DNA of 5,832 nt from Cytophagales bacterium (GTDB taxonomy: Bacteria; Bacteroidota; Bacteroidia; Cytophagales; Cytophagaceae), in contig JANYCO010000213.1 of NCBI GenBank assembly GCA_025360235.1, forward strand, positions 1-5,832. Reading direction: 5' to 3'. Shown piece after piece: positions 1 to 5,832 of this stretch (positions within the stretch are counted from its first letter, which is position 1; each line of letters opens with the position of its first letter). The position numbers and the translations under genes are program-made. Under the pieces are notes generated by a model. That model worked only from the letters and a program-made list of their open reading frames with translations, did no database searches and was not told the origin of the DNA.

Positions 1-2
1 AA

Positions 3-137
3 ATAGAGGAATTTATTGAAGAAGTAAGGTGGATGAAGAAAGAAGACGTCCAGAAAGCTTTGAAAAATTCATACCTCTCCATTGAAGAAGTGTTCAGCGA
101 ATTTTACTTACTCGATCAATTAAATACTGTACGGTAG
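3..137 (+). CDS. Probable NUDIX hydrolase, C-terminal fragment (5' end outside window)
   Basis: An open reading frame enters from the left edge in frame 3 and ends at TAG (135-137), giving 44 residues. The visible part has the pattern EEVRWMKKEDVQKAL followed by NSYLSIEEVFSEFYLL. This resembles the end of NUDIX hydrolases, where an acidic E-V-x-W strand introduces the last helix. The NUDIX box itself (GX5EX7REUXEEXGU) would lie upstream and is not visible, so the assignment rests on this tail and on my recollection that NUDIX genes often sit next to coaD in Bacteroidota. NUDIX enzymes hydrolyse nucleoside diphosphates linked to another group; the substrate here cannot be told. The gene converges on coaD and the two overlap by 18 bases (120-137). 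It could be another short cytosolic enzyme. Confidence 0.6.
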   Translation: MEEFIEEVRWMKKEDVQKALKNSYLSIEEVFSEFYLLDQLNTVR

Positions 138-572
138 AAAATTCTTCACCTCTGCTCCATGTTTGTGAAGGTCTCGTACTATTGAAGAACTGATATAAGC
201 CTGGGTTGGATCTGTAATTAAAAAAACCGTTTCCAATTCTTTCCACTGTTGTTTATTGACTTGAGAAATAGTGTTCTCATATTCAAAGTCTGTTGTATTT
301 CTTAAACCCCTAATCAGAAACCGCGCGTCGATTTTTTTTGCAAAAACTGCTGTAAGTCCTTCGTAAGACATTACTTTTACCTGAGGATAGTCTTTAAAAG
401 CTTCCTGTATTTTCAATGTCATGAAATCAATTGGAAAGTATCTTTGTTTGGCCGTATTGATGCCTATTCCGACGATAACTTCATCAAATAAGGCTGTACC
501 ACGCAATACAATATCCATGTGTCCTTTCGTAAAAGGATCGAAGGAGCCAGGAAATAAAGCAATGTTCTTCAT
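120..572 (-). CDS. coaD: Phosphopantetheine adenylyltransferase (CoaD, EC 2.7.7.3)
   Basis: This cytosolic enzyme transfers AMP from ATP to 4'-phosphopantetheine, making dephospho-CoA and pyrophosphate, the penultimate step of coenzyme A synthesis. The 150-residue protein shows the family's nucleotidyltransferase fold from end to end. The first loop is GSFDPFTKGH (residues 9-18) with the ATP-binding T/HxGH-type motif ending at His18. Lys42 lies in the INTAKQ stretch, RGLRNTTDFEYE starts at Arg88 and holds the conserved Arg88/Arg91, and ISSSIVRDL (127-135) is the second nucleotide-binding signature. The C-terminus at FLPYSI is a little shorter than in E. coli CoaD (159 residues), as is normal for many Bacteroidota. 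The ATG start is unambiguous because the first strand, KNIALFPGSFDP, follows immediately. No clear Shine-Dalgarno is present. The gene lies 32 bases downstream of an uncharacterised 122-residue gene on the same strand and may be co-transcribed with it. Its last 18 bases overlap the convergent NUDIX gene. Confidence 0.97.
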   Translation of the reverse strand: MKNIALFPGSFDPFTKGHMDIVLRGTALFDEVIVGIGINTAKQRYFPIDFMTLKIQEAFKDYPQVKVMSYEGLTAVFAKKIDARFLIRGLRNTTDFEYENTISQVNKQQWKELETVFLITDPTQAYISSSIVRDLHKHGAEVKNFLPYSI

Positions 573-604
573 AGACTAAAGATAAATAAAATATAAATCC
601 CCTG

Positions 605-973
605 CTAATCTTCAGGATAAGGGATGAATATGAAATTTGTGAAGTTCACATCCACAACAAACAAACAACAAAACTCGTCCGGATTTTTATACGCTTCTTC
701 AAATTCAGGTATCTTTTCTTCGGCCACCAGTCCGCGTTGTACGAATTCATCAAGAAAGGACATGTTATAATTCCATTCAATTTCCATGTCGTTTGTTCCC
801 AAAAATACTTGTCCGATTGGGAGTTCTACTCTTGAGATGGGAAAAATAGGATATTTTGAAATCCCTCTTACTCTTATCTGATAAGAAGCATCTTTAAGAT
901 TGTCGGCTATTTTCACAAAGTCTTTTGTGATAGAGCCGAGGTATTTTCCGTTTAATTCAGGATCGTTCTGCAT
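605..973 (-). CDS. Conserved-looking protein of unknown function, 122 residues
   Basis: I do not recognise a named domain. The protein is soluble, acidic and rich in aromatic residues, with no signal peptide or membrane segment. It reads like a small alpha/beta cytosolic protein: YLGSITKDFVKIAD (11-24) begins a helix, YPIFPISRVELPIG (41-54) is proline-punctuated, and MSFLDEFVQRGLV (71-83) is a helix. The end, DEFCCLFVVDVNFTNF then IFIPYPED, gives two likely strands and an adjacent cysteine pair (102-103). The pattern matches my memory of a roughly 120-residue Bacteroidota hypothetical family, but I cannot confirm this. Start choice: the frame stays open to ATG 1082-1084 (159 residues) or TTG 1085-1087. 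However, those longer versions would overlap the upstream gene's last 47-50 bases and read through an intrinsic terminator (979-1013). The ATG at 971-973 lies just past the terminator's T-tract and is preferred. coaD follows after 32 bases. Confidence 0.7.
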   Translation of the reverse strand: MQNDPELNGKYLGSITKDFVKIADNLKDASYQIRVRGISKYPIFPISRVELPIGQVFLGTNDMEIEWNYNMSFLDEFVQRGLVAEEKIPEFEEAYKNPDEFCCLFVVDVNFTNFIFIPYPED

Positions 974-978
974 TTGAT

Positions 979-1013
979 AAAAAAATGGCAGGTCATTTAA
1001 GAAATGCCTGCCA
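979..1013 (-). terminator. Intrinsic (Rho-independent) terminator of the small exported-protein gene
   Basis: Read on the minus strand, a 5' arm TGGCAGG-CATTT (1013 down to 1002) is followed by a three-base loop CTT (1001-999). The 3' arm is AAATG-A-CCTGCCA (998-986) with a single bulged A at 993, and then seven Ts (985-979). Twelve base pairs with a GC-rich outer half and an immediate T-tract make a textbook terminator in the minus direction only; the plus strand has no matching T-tract. It begins 24 bases after the stop codon of the exported-protein gene (1038-1040) and ends five bases before the ATG of the 122-residue gene. Confidence 0.85.
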
Positions 1014-1037
1014 AAAATTCTTTTGTTATTGTTATAC

Positions 1038-1439
1038 TTATCTTTTGAAAGCCAATACACTTGAACATTCAGTGGATGGATCATCAAATTTAAATTTCAT
1101 ATAGTAAATCCCTGTTGATCTGCAGTTGTATGCCAAGGCATAATAGTGGCGCTTATTTGCTTCATCATAGCTACTCGCTATCATGTTTCTATTAGAATCA
1201 TAAAGCGTAACACTTGCATTTTTCTGAGCGCCATCTTTATTGCAAATAATCAACATGTAGCTGTTATCCTTACTGAATACATAAGAATATTCTACCTCTT
1301 TGGTTGGGTTATCTAATTTGTAAGTCTTCAAAAAAGTAAACCCGTTCAATTTTGCTACGCATTCCGGAGTCTTAAATTGTGACATTGTAACTCCACCTGT
1401 AAACAAAACGATTATCGTAAGTATTAGGAATTTTTTCAT
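1038..1439 (-). CDS. Small exported protein of unknown function with four cysteines
   Basis: The 133-residue product begins MKKFLILTIIVLFTGGVTMSQ, a standard Sec signal peptide with two lysines and a hydrophobic core (3-14). The probable cleavage is after Ser20, leaving a mature protein of about 113 residues in the periplasm or outside. The mature part is mostly beta: KEVEYSYVFS (48-57), YMLIICNKDG (61-70), ASVTLYDSNRNMIASSY (75-91), YYALAYNC (99-106) and TGIYYMKFKF (109-118). This resembles a small jelly-roll or PPC-like sandwich, but that is inference. Cys27, 66, 106 and 125 could form two disulfides. An in-frame ATG at 1461-1463 would add eight residues before the signal peptide. It is rejected because it lies inside the -7 promoter box (1461-1468), upstream of the expected transcription start. 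The gene has its own promoter and terminator, so it looks monocistronic. I do not know its function. Confidence 0.85.
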   Translation of the reverse strand: MKKFLILTIIVLFTGGVTMSQFKTPECVAKLNGFTFLKTYKLDNPTKEVEYSYVFSKDNSYMLIICNKDGAQKNASVTLYDSNRNMIASSYDEANKRHYYALAYNCRSTGIYYMKFKFDDPSTECSSVLAFKR

Positions 1440-1460
1440 AAAATGTTTAGCTATCATTAG

Positions 1461-1492
1461 CAAATATAGGAATAAAAAATATTAACTCACAA
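1461..1492 (-). promoter_or_regulatory. Bacteroidota-type promoter for the small exported-protein gene
   Basis: On the minus strand TTG (1492-1490) is followed after 21 bases by TATATTTG (1468-1461), an exact match to the Bacteroidota -7 consensus TAnnTTTG with acceptable spacing from a -33 TTG. Transcription should start near 1455, giving a leader of about 15 bases before the ATG at 1439. The -33 part overlaps the last codons of the upstream lipoprotein gene. The placement fits the independent terminator at the other end of the gene. Confidence 0.65.
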
Positions 1493-2396
1493 TTTTATTT
1501 CTTATTGAACTGGTTAGCTTGGCTAGTTCAACAACTTGTGCGTCAGTAATATTAACTTTGCTCTCGCTTTTGTCCACTATTGTCGGGATTCCGTCCACTA
1601 TTTCCATTTTAGATTCTTTGTATGTATAAGTAATTTGTACTTTTTTGTAAATTTCTTGCAATTGTTTTAGGTCATTGTTTAAAAGTTTTATGTTGCTGTC
1701 TGACTCATAATTTGACAAAACAAGTACTAATTGGTCTATTATTATTTTTTGTTCTCCTATTCTTTCATACAATTTAGGATTCTTATTTTTCTGAGCTATT
1801 TGACACATTATATTGAGTCCTTCTAACCATCCTCCAGTCAAAATAAGTACACTTTGATCAGATCTCTTTTGTTCATATAGGAAACTATTGATTTTATTGA
1901 AATTGTCGGTAGTGATGTTCAATAAAGAATCTGCGTTTTTATTATTGTTTGCTAATCTTTTAATCGTTTCAAAATCAAAAAACTGGCCTATATTAAGACC
2001 ATCAGCCATAGATTTTATAGAATTTAAATAATAAAGGCTTTCTTTATTCTTTTCATAAATATTGATATAGCCTAAATCTGCCCCATAAACACCTAGATTA
2101 AGCGCTTTTTTATAATTCGAACTATAGCTTTGAGCATTTTCAGAAGGATTCAAAATATCCTTACTATAAGTACCGCCTGATTTTTTAATAAGAACAGAAG
2201 TCTCAATAGGGGAAGGGATTTGTTTAAGTATCTCTCCTACTGCTGCTTCAGGTAACTTATTGTCTTGTGGTGCTGCATTAGCTGAATCCAACATTTGTTG
2301 AAGTTTAGCCTCATCAGACTGATTATTACTTGTGGAAGAATCACAAGCAAAAAATAGTAAAGACACAAAAACAGCGAATAACAATAGATTTTTCAT
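1482..2396 (-). CDS. Probable lipoprotein of unknown function next to the ABCG-type transporter
   Basis: The 304-residue protein starts with MKNLLLFAVFVSLLFFAC, a type II signal peptide whose lipobox FFA-Cys18 is looser than the enterobacterial consensus, as is common in Bacteroidota. The mature protein begins with a low-complexity Ser/Asn/Gln tether (19-28), then a mainly helical body. The most distinctive stretch is IPSPIETSVLIKKSG (60-74), then NLGVYGADLGYINIYE (100-115), DGLNIGQFFDFETIKRL (132-148) and LTGGWLEGL (186-194). The C-terminal third (210-258) is long helices with heptad-like leucines. This order matches my recollection of an uncharacterised Bacteroidota family, not confirmed. 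An in-frame ATG at 2433-2435 would add 13 residues before the signal peptide; it is rejected because it would sit at the predicted transcription start. The gene follows the transporter by 78 bases on the same strand, which suggests a partner in the same process at the inner or outer membrane. No clear surface-export signal follows the cysteine. Confidence 0.85.
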   Translation of the reverse strand: MKNLLLFAVFVSLLFFACDSSTSNNQSDEAKLQQMLDSANAAPQDNKLPEAAVGEILKQIPSPIETSVLIKKSGGTYSKDILNPSENAQSYSSNYKKALNLGVYGADLGYINIYEKNKESLYYLNSIKSMADGLNIGQFFDFETIKRLANNNKNADSLLNITTDNFNKINSFLYEQKRSDQSVLILTGGWLEGLNIMCQIAQKNKNPKLYERIGEQKIIIDQLVLVLSNYESDSNIKLLNNDLKQLQEIYKKVQITYTYKESKMEIVDGIPTIVDKSESKVNITDAQVVELAKLTSSIRNKIVS

Positions 2397-2441
2397 AAAT
2401 GGCCCAATAAATTGGTTGATGTGATTTAAATTCAATTATTA

Positions 2442-2473
2442 CAGATTTATACTTACGTTAAAATATGGCAAAA
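2442..2473 (-). promoter_or_regulatory. Possible internal promoter for the lipoprotein gene
   Basis: On the minus strand TTTTG (2473-2469) is followed after 19 bases by TAAATCTG (2449-2442), one mismatch from the TAnnTTTG -7 consensus. Transcription from here would start near 2435 and give a leader of about 40 bases. The lipoprotein may therefore be transcribed both from this site and by readthrough from the transporter gene, since no terminator is visible between them. In such AT-rich DNA a one-mismatch hit can arise by chance. Confidence 0.4.
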
Positions 2474-2481
2474 GTTACGTT
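2453..2481. repeat. Pair of 7-bp direct repeats around the -33 region of the lipoprotein promoter
   Basis: TTACGTT occurs at 2453-2459 and again at 2475-2481, exactly 22 bases apart start to start, about two helical turns. One copy lies in the spacer of the proposed promoter and the other just upstream of its -33 element, overlapping the transporter stop codon. The placement would suit a regulator binding to one face of the helix. The repeats are short and may be coincidental. Confidence 0.3.
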
Positions 2482-5400
2482 TTAAGGATGGTAACTTTTC
2501 CGAAAATATTTAAAAGCCTTCTCAACAAGTCAAAATACAATATTAAATACAAGAGTAACCCTGATAACCAGATTACAAAAATATTAAATTTAAACGTATC
2601 ATAAAAGCTTCCTGCAAAATGTTTTTCAGGAGAAAAGAAATGTGCTCTGTAATCAAACGTTCCTCTTCTTTCTACAGGTCTGAAATAAATATAGTCCGTT
2701 TTAGGAGCCAAATAACCATTAGCATCTATTATTCGTTTTTTAGCAGTTGCATTTTTAACAAGATCTGATAAACTTTCGTTGAAATAATCGTCTTTCAATT
2801 TATTTACATCTGTACCTCCATTAATTCTGCTCAAAGCAAAAAGATAACTTTCCTTCTCTTTGTTAGACTCGTTAAATATTTTGGTATAATAATCAGATAG
2901 TCCATTTAGATAAATTCTATACTTCTCATAAGAGATGTTGTCTAACTTTTCAATAGAAATGGATTCGATATCTTTTTCAGAAAGTTTTAAGGATGTAGGA
3001 ATGATTTTCTTTTTAAGCAACTCTGATTTCAATATTGTCATATTATTGATACACAATTTCAGAATAGAATCATTTTTTGAATTCAAATTCTGATAGGCAT
3101 AATCCAACCTTTCGTTCAACTCCGGAAGCAAGTAAATAATATTAAAGTTGGCAATATTTTCTTTTTGCTCTACTTTAAAGAAGAACTTTTCATACTTATT
3201 ATCTCTGAATTGTTTTACTGCAATAGCTTCGTATGCCCACCTGGAAGCCATAAGGTCGGCCACCATAGGCACCTTATCTTTACTTCTGATTATATCATTT
3301 ATTTTATCAAAACTAAAAATAGAACCACTTAAGATCATTTGAGGAATTAACAATAGAGGCACTAAAATGTATACTGTAATTGCGGTATCAAAAGCAGAGG
3401 ATATAATTAGCCCTGTTAAGTTTGCAAAACAGGCTACAGAAAAAAGCACCAGCCAATATTCCAGATACATTCCATTTATACCTAAAATAGCATTTCCTAC
3501 CAATACAAAGGTCAGCGTTTGTATAGCAGAAAACATAAACAGAATCATTACTTTGGATAGGAGATAACTGTTTCTGCTAAGATTTAGAAAAGTTTCTCTT
3601 TTTAATATTTTTTTATCCTTAATGATTTCCTCCGCACTTATACTGAGTCCAATAAATATTGCGATTACAATACTCATCAATATATAAGCAGGGATATTTT
3701 CATTGTACCGGAAAACATAGCCGGTACCGTTTGTATTGTTATTGTACCTGAGAATAAAGGAAAGTATGAACGCTAACAATGGTGCTTCGATAAGATTAAT
3801 AAGCATGTATTGCTTATTATAAAGTTTCGATTTAAAATCCCGTACTACAAACACCCAGAATTGTTTGAATTTGTTTGGGATATTTAAAATACTGAATGAA
3901 TTATCTTTTATATCCTCCACTCGCTTCAACTCAAACTTGCTAATAAAGGATTCATTCCATTGTTTAGGAGTAAGTCTTCGGCTCGCAGTGAAGTGTCCAT
4001 ACTCGTCTACTACTTTCTCTTCAATAATATTGAAGATCTGCTCCGGATTTACATTTCCGCAGGTAGTACATTGTCCTTTATCACTGTCTGCTTGTTGAGA
4101 AACTTTTTTAAAATAGGTAATAGCTTCAACAGGGTTGCCATAATAAATTGGAAATCCACCGACATCCAACAAAAACATTTTGTCAAACATTTTGTAGATG
4201 TCCGACGAAGGTTGGTGAATAACAACAAAGATGAGTGTCCCTTTTAAAGTAAGCTCTTTAAGCAAGTCCATCACATTCTCAGAGTCTCTTGATGAAAGCC
4301 CTGAAGTAGGTTCGTCTACAAAGAGTACTGATGGTTCACGAATCAATTCAAGTGCTATGTTCAGGCGTTTTCGCTGACCTCCGCTAATGGATTTATTAAG
4401 TGCATTCCCGACACGCAAGCCTTTGCTTTGAATAAGCCCAAGATTATCCAATACTTTATTCACAAGTAATGTAAGTTCTTCGTCTGATTTATTCTTAAAA
4501 CATAATTTCGCACTATAAAATAAGTTCTCAAAAACGGTAAGCTCTTCGATCAGCAAATCGTCTTGTGGTATATACCCTATGACTCCTCTAACCTTTTCTT
4601 TTTCTTTGTGGAGATTAAATCCGTTGATCAACACCTCTCCCTTATAAGGAATTTCGAGGCCTGCCAATACATTGAGAAGAGTAGTTTTACCAGCACCACT
4701 TGCACCCATTATTCCTATTAACTTTCCAGAGCCTTCTGAAATATTAACATCTCTCAAACCAATTTTATGATTTGGAAATCGAAATTCCAGATTGTTAACT
4801 TGAAAAGAAAGTTTTACTGTGGCAGACTCACTAATAAAATGGGACAAAACATCACTATAGTAAAAGACCCCTCCAAGTTTTGTTTTTGCTGTACTTCCTT
4901 GTGAAAAAAGTGTAACATCGTCCGGACCAATGATCAAACTATTCATAGTAAGCTCATCATTTCCTGTATACTTCAGGAAAATCATGTCCACACTTTTTAC
5001 TCTTACAAAAAAGATATTCCCGTCTGTATAATCTGAATGAATGTGTTTTGCATTTCCCGGAATAGTGGAAGAATCTCTGTTGTTTATGACAAGAACATTC
5101 TCATCTCCAAAAAGCTGTATGTCATCATGCAGGACAAATGTTTGCAATGTTTTATATTCATCTTTTTCGATATTAAATGCTATAGCAACGGTATCGATGA
5201 TCTCCTGTTGCTGATCAGCGTCCTTGCTTTTCTCTGACTTTAAAATCTCTAAAAGTTCTATCAGTACTACGATTTTCTGCTTTTGGGTAAGTGTCTTATT
5301 TATCTTACGACAAATACCCAAAGTTTTCACAGAATCTTTAACAGAAGTTAGTTTTTTCTTACCATCCTCCTTGCCTTCTCCATCTTTTAAAAATTCTTCG

Positions 5401-5552
5401 TAGAGGTTTATGTATTGCTCCGCCGTAGCAAGGTTCAGTTTTTTCTTAAATGAATTAACCACGAAGGTTTTTTCACTTTCGGTAACTCCGCCATCCTGCT
5501 TTGTAATAATTGCGTATAACTGCGCAAGCGACTTTAGTATTTCCTCACTCAT
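2475..5552 (-). CDS. ABCG-type ABC transporter with TerB-like N-terminal domain and large extracytoplasmic insert
   Basis: A 1025-residue half-transporter in the ABCG/White order (ATPase before membrane domain). Residues 1-145 are helical and TerB-like, with ITKQDGGVTESEKTFV (16-31) and a second repeat-like half around TQKQKIVVLIELLEIL (89-104). Residues 146-240 are beta-rich and sit where FHA domains occur in some bacterial ABCG proteins, but the FHA signature is not evident. The ATPase has Walker A GASGAGKT (283-290), Q-loop Gln330 in YIPQDD, signature ISGGQRKR (389-396), Walker B VLFVDEP (409-415), D-loop SGLS and His446 in IHQPS, so it should be active. A linker carries CTTC (495-498). 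Membrane helices are near 582-601, 620-640, 665-690, 698-720 and 725-745; a last one lies at 989-1008. Between the last two is a segment of about 240 residues, mostly charged and helical, probably extracytoplasmic. Such proteins work as dimers and usually export lipids or hydrophobic compounds; the substrate is unknown. The ATG follows the siaC-like stop by 20 bases, implying an operon. Confidence 0.92.
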   Translation of the reverse strand: MSEEILKSLAQLYAIITKQDGGVTESEKTFVVNSFKKKLNLATAEQYINLYEEFLKDGEGKEDGKKKLTSVKDSVKTLGICRKINKTLTQKQKIVVLIELLEILKSEKSKDADQQQEIIDTVAIAFNIEKDEYKTLQTFVLHDDIQLFGDENVLVINNRDSSTIPGNAKHIHSDYTDGNIFFVRVKSVDMIFLKYTGNDELTMNSLIIGPDDVTLFSQGSTAKTKLGGVFYYSDVLSHFISESATVKLSFQVNNLEFRFPNHKIGLRDVNISEGSGKLIGIMGASGAGKTTLLNVLAGLEIPYKGEVLINGFNLHKEKEKVRGVIGYIPQDDLLIEELTVFENLFYSAKLCFKNKSDEELTLLVNKVLDNLGLIQSKGLRVGNALNKSISGGQRKRLNIALELIREPSVLFVDEPTSGLSSRDSENVMDLLKELTLKGTLIFVVIHQPSSDIYKMFDKMFLLDVGGFPIYYGNPVEAITYFKKVSQQADSDKGQCTTCGNVNPEQIFNIIEEKVVDEYGHFTASRRLTPKQWNESFISKFELKRVEDIKDNSFSILNIPNKFKQFWVFVVRDFKSKLYNKQYMLINLIEAPLLAFILSFILRYNNNTNGTGYVFRYNENIPAYILMSIVIAIFIGLSISAEEIIKDKKILKRETFLNLSRNSYLLSKVMILFMFSAIQTLTFVLVGNAILGINGMYLEYWLVLFSVACFANLTGLIISSAFDTAITVYILVPLLLIPQMILSGSIFSFDKINDIIRSKDKVPMVADLMASRWAYEAIAVKQFRDNKYEKFFFKVEQKENIANFNIIYLLPELNERLDYAYQNLNSKNDSILKLCINNMTILKSELLKKKIIPTSLKLSEKDIESISIEKLDNISYEKYRIYLNGLSDYYTKIFNESNKEKESYLFALSRINGGTDVNKLKDDYFNESLSDLVKNATAKKRIIDANGYLAPKTDYIYFRPVERRGTFDYRAHFFSPEKHFAGSFYDTFKFNIFVIWLSGLLLYLILYFDLLRRLLNIFGKVTILKT

Positions 5553-5572
5553 TAATTAGTTGTATAAAAAAT

Positions 5573-5832
5573 CTAATATGTTTTGTATTCAAACGGCACC
5601 TCTACCAATTCTGAAAACTCCACTCCGGCCTCTTGCATATCTTCGTCGTCTTCATAATGATACCAGGTAACCTTGGATCCTTTTATTTCCTCTAATTTAG
5701 ACAGTACATCCAGAATCAATTTGGAAGAAGCTGTATTAAAATACTCTAGTTTTATAACAAATTCTGTCGTTGGATTTGCCTGACTTGCATATTCTGTCAG
5801 CCAGTTTAAAATGGGTTGATAAAATTCAGCGG
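5573..5832 (-). CDS. SiaC-family (DUF1987) regulatory phosphoprotein, C-terminal 85 residues (5' end outside window)
   Basis: An open frame enters from the right edge and stops at TAG (5575-5573), too short for many ORF finders. The visible 85 residues carry the family pattern: a helix ILNWLTEYAS, then TTEFVIKLEYFNTASSKLI, a helix LDVLSKLEEIKGS, a strand VTWYHYEDDEDMQEAG, and the closing EFSELVEVPFEY. In Pseudomonas aeruginosa SiaC is phosphorylated on a threonine by SiaB and dephosphorylated by SiaA; it controls the diguanylate cyclase SiaD. The threonine of the YFNTASSK motif (third residue of FNT) is the likely counterpart of that site, by inference. No cyclase, kinase or phosphatase gene is visible here; kinase and phosphatase partners may lie beyond the right edge. 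The stop codon is 20 bases before the transporter start, so the two are probably co-transcribed. Confidence 0.85.
   Translation of the reverse strand, partial: AEFYQPILNWLTEYASQANPTTEFVIKLEYFNTASSKLILDVLSKLEEIKGSKVTWYHYEDDEDMQEAGVEFSELVEVPFEYKTY

Noticed and set aside
577..584. Possible -7 box TATCTTTA on the minus strand before coaD
   Set aside because: It has a mismatch in the last base and no -33 element at the right spacing.
600..625. Weak hairpin CCTG/CAGG around the stop of the 122-residue gene
   Set aside because: Four-base arms, a large loop and no T-tract; not a terminator.
1012..1019. Possible -7 box AATTTTTG on the minus strand for the 122-residue gene
   Set aside because: It has one mismatch and no TTG element at a suitable distance upstream.
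2404..2415. Inverted repeat CCAAT-AA-ATTGG near the lipoprotein start
   Set aside because: Only five base pairs with a two-base centre; it cannot form a stable hairpin and is expected by chance in AT-rich DNA.
3148..4247. Several plus-strand open frames of 64-95 codons
   Set aside because: They lie wholly inside the transporter gene on the opposite strand, have no recognisable domains, and the minus-strand frame carries clear ABC motifs.
5037..5237. Plus-strand open frame of 66 codons
   Set aside because: It is antisense to the TerB-like and beta-rich part of the transporter and shows no family pattern.
5146..5407. Idea that the N-terminal region is a separate gene fused by a lost stop
   Set aside because: The frame is continuous with no composition change, and domain fusions ahead of ABCG ATPases are known, so a genuine multidomain protein is simpler.

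Overview
The window looks like chromosomal DNA from a Bacteroidota bacterium, probably a Cytophagales-type relative. The reasons are an AT-rich composition, weak or absent Shine-Dalgarno sequences, promoter-like sites of the Bacteroidota type (TTG/TTTG plus TAnnTTTG), and proteins of a Bacteroidota character such as a SiaC/DUF1987 protein and a lipoprotein with a loose lipobox. The genus cannot be fixed from the sequence alone.

Layout from left to right: a plus-strand fragment (3-137) is the C-terminal end of a probable NUDIX hydrolase. All other genes are on the minus strand. coaD (120-572) is complete, converges on the NUDIX gene and overlaps its last 18 bases. Upstream of coaD on the same strand is an uncharacterised 122-residue protein (605-973), whose start I place after an intrinsic terminator. 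Next is a small exported protein with four cysteines (1038-1439); it has its own promoter (1461-1492) and its own terminator (979-1013), so it appears to be a single-gene unit. The right half of the window is one minus-strand cluster: a lipoprotein (1482-2396), a 1025-residue multidomain ABCG-type ABC transporter (2475-5552), and the C-terminal part of a SiaC-family (DUF1987) regulatory phosphoprotein that runs off the right edge (5573-5832).

Functionally, coaD and the NUDIX gene are housekeeping or nucleotide-handling genes. The siaC-transporter-lipoprotein cluster is the most interesting part. A SiaC-type phospho-switch protein is encoded 20 bases upstream of a transporter that carries a TerB-like N-terminal domain, a beta-rich domain of FHA-like placement, an ABCG ATPase, a CxxC linker and a membrane domain with an unusually large extracytoplasmic segment of about 240 residues before its last helix. 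A lipoprotein follows. I infer a regulated envelope export or envelope-remodelling system. Its substrate cannot be read from the sequence.

There is no stretch over 300 bases without a gene. No RNA genes, insertion sequences, CRISPR arrays or phage features were seen.
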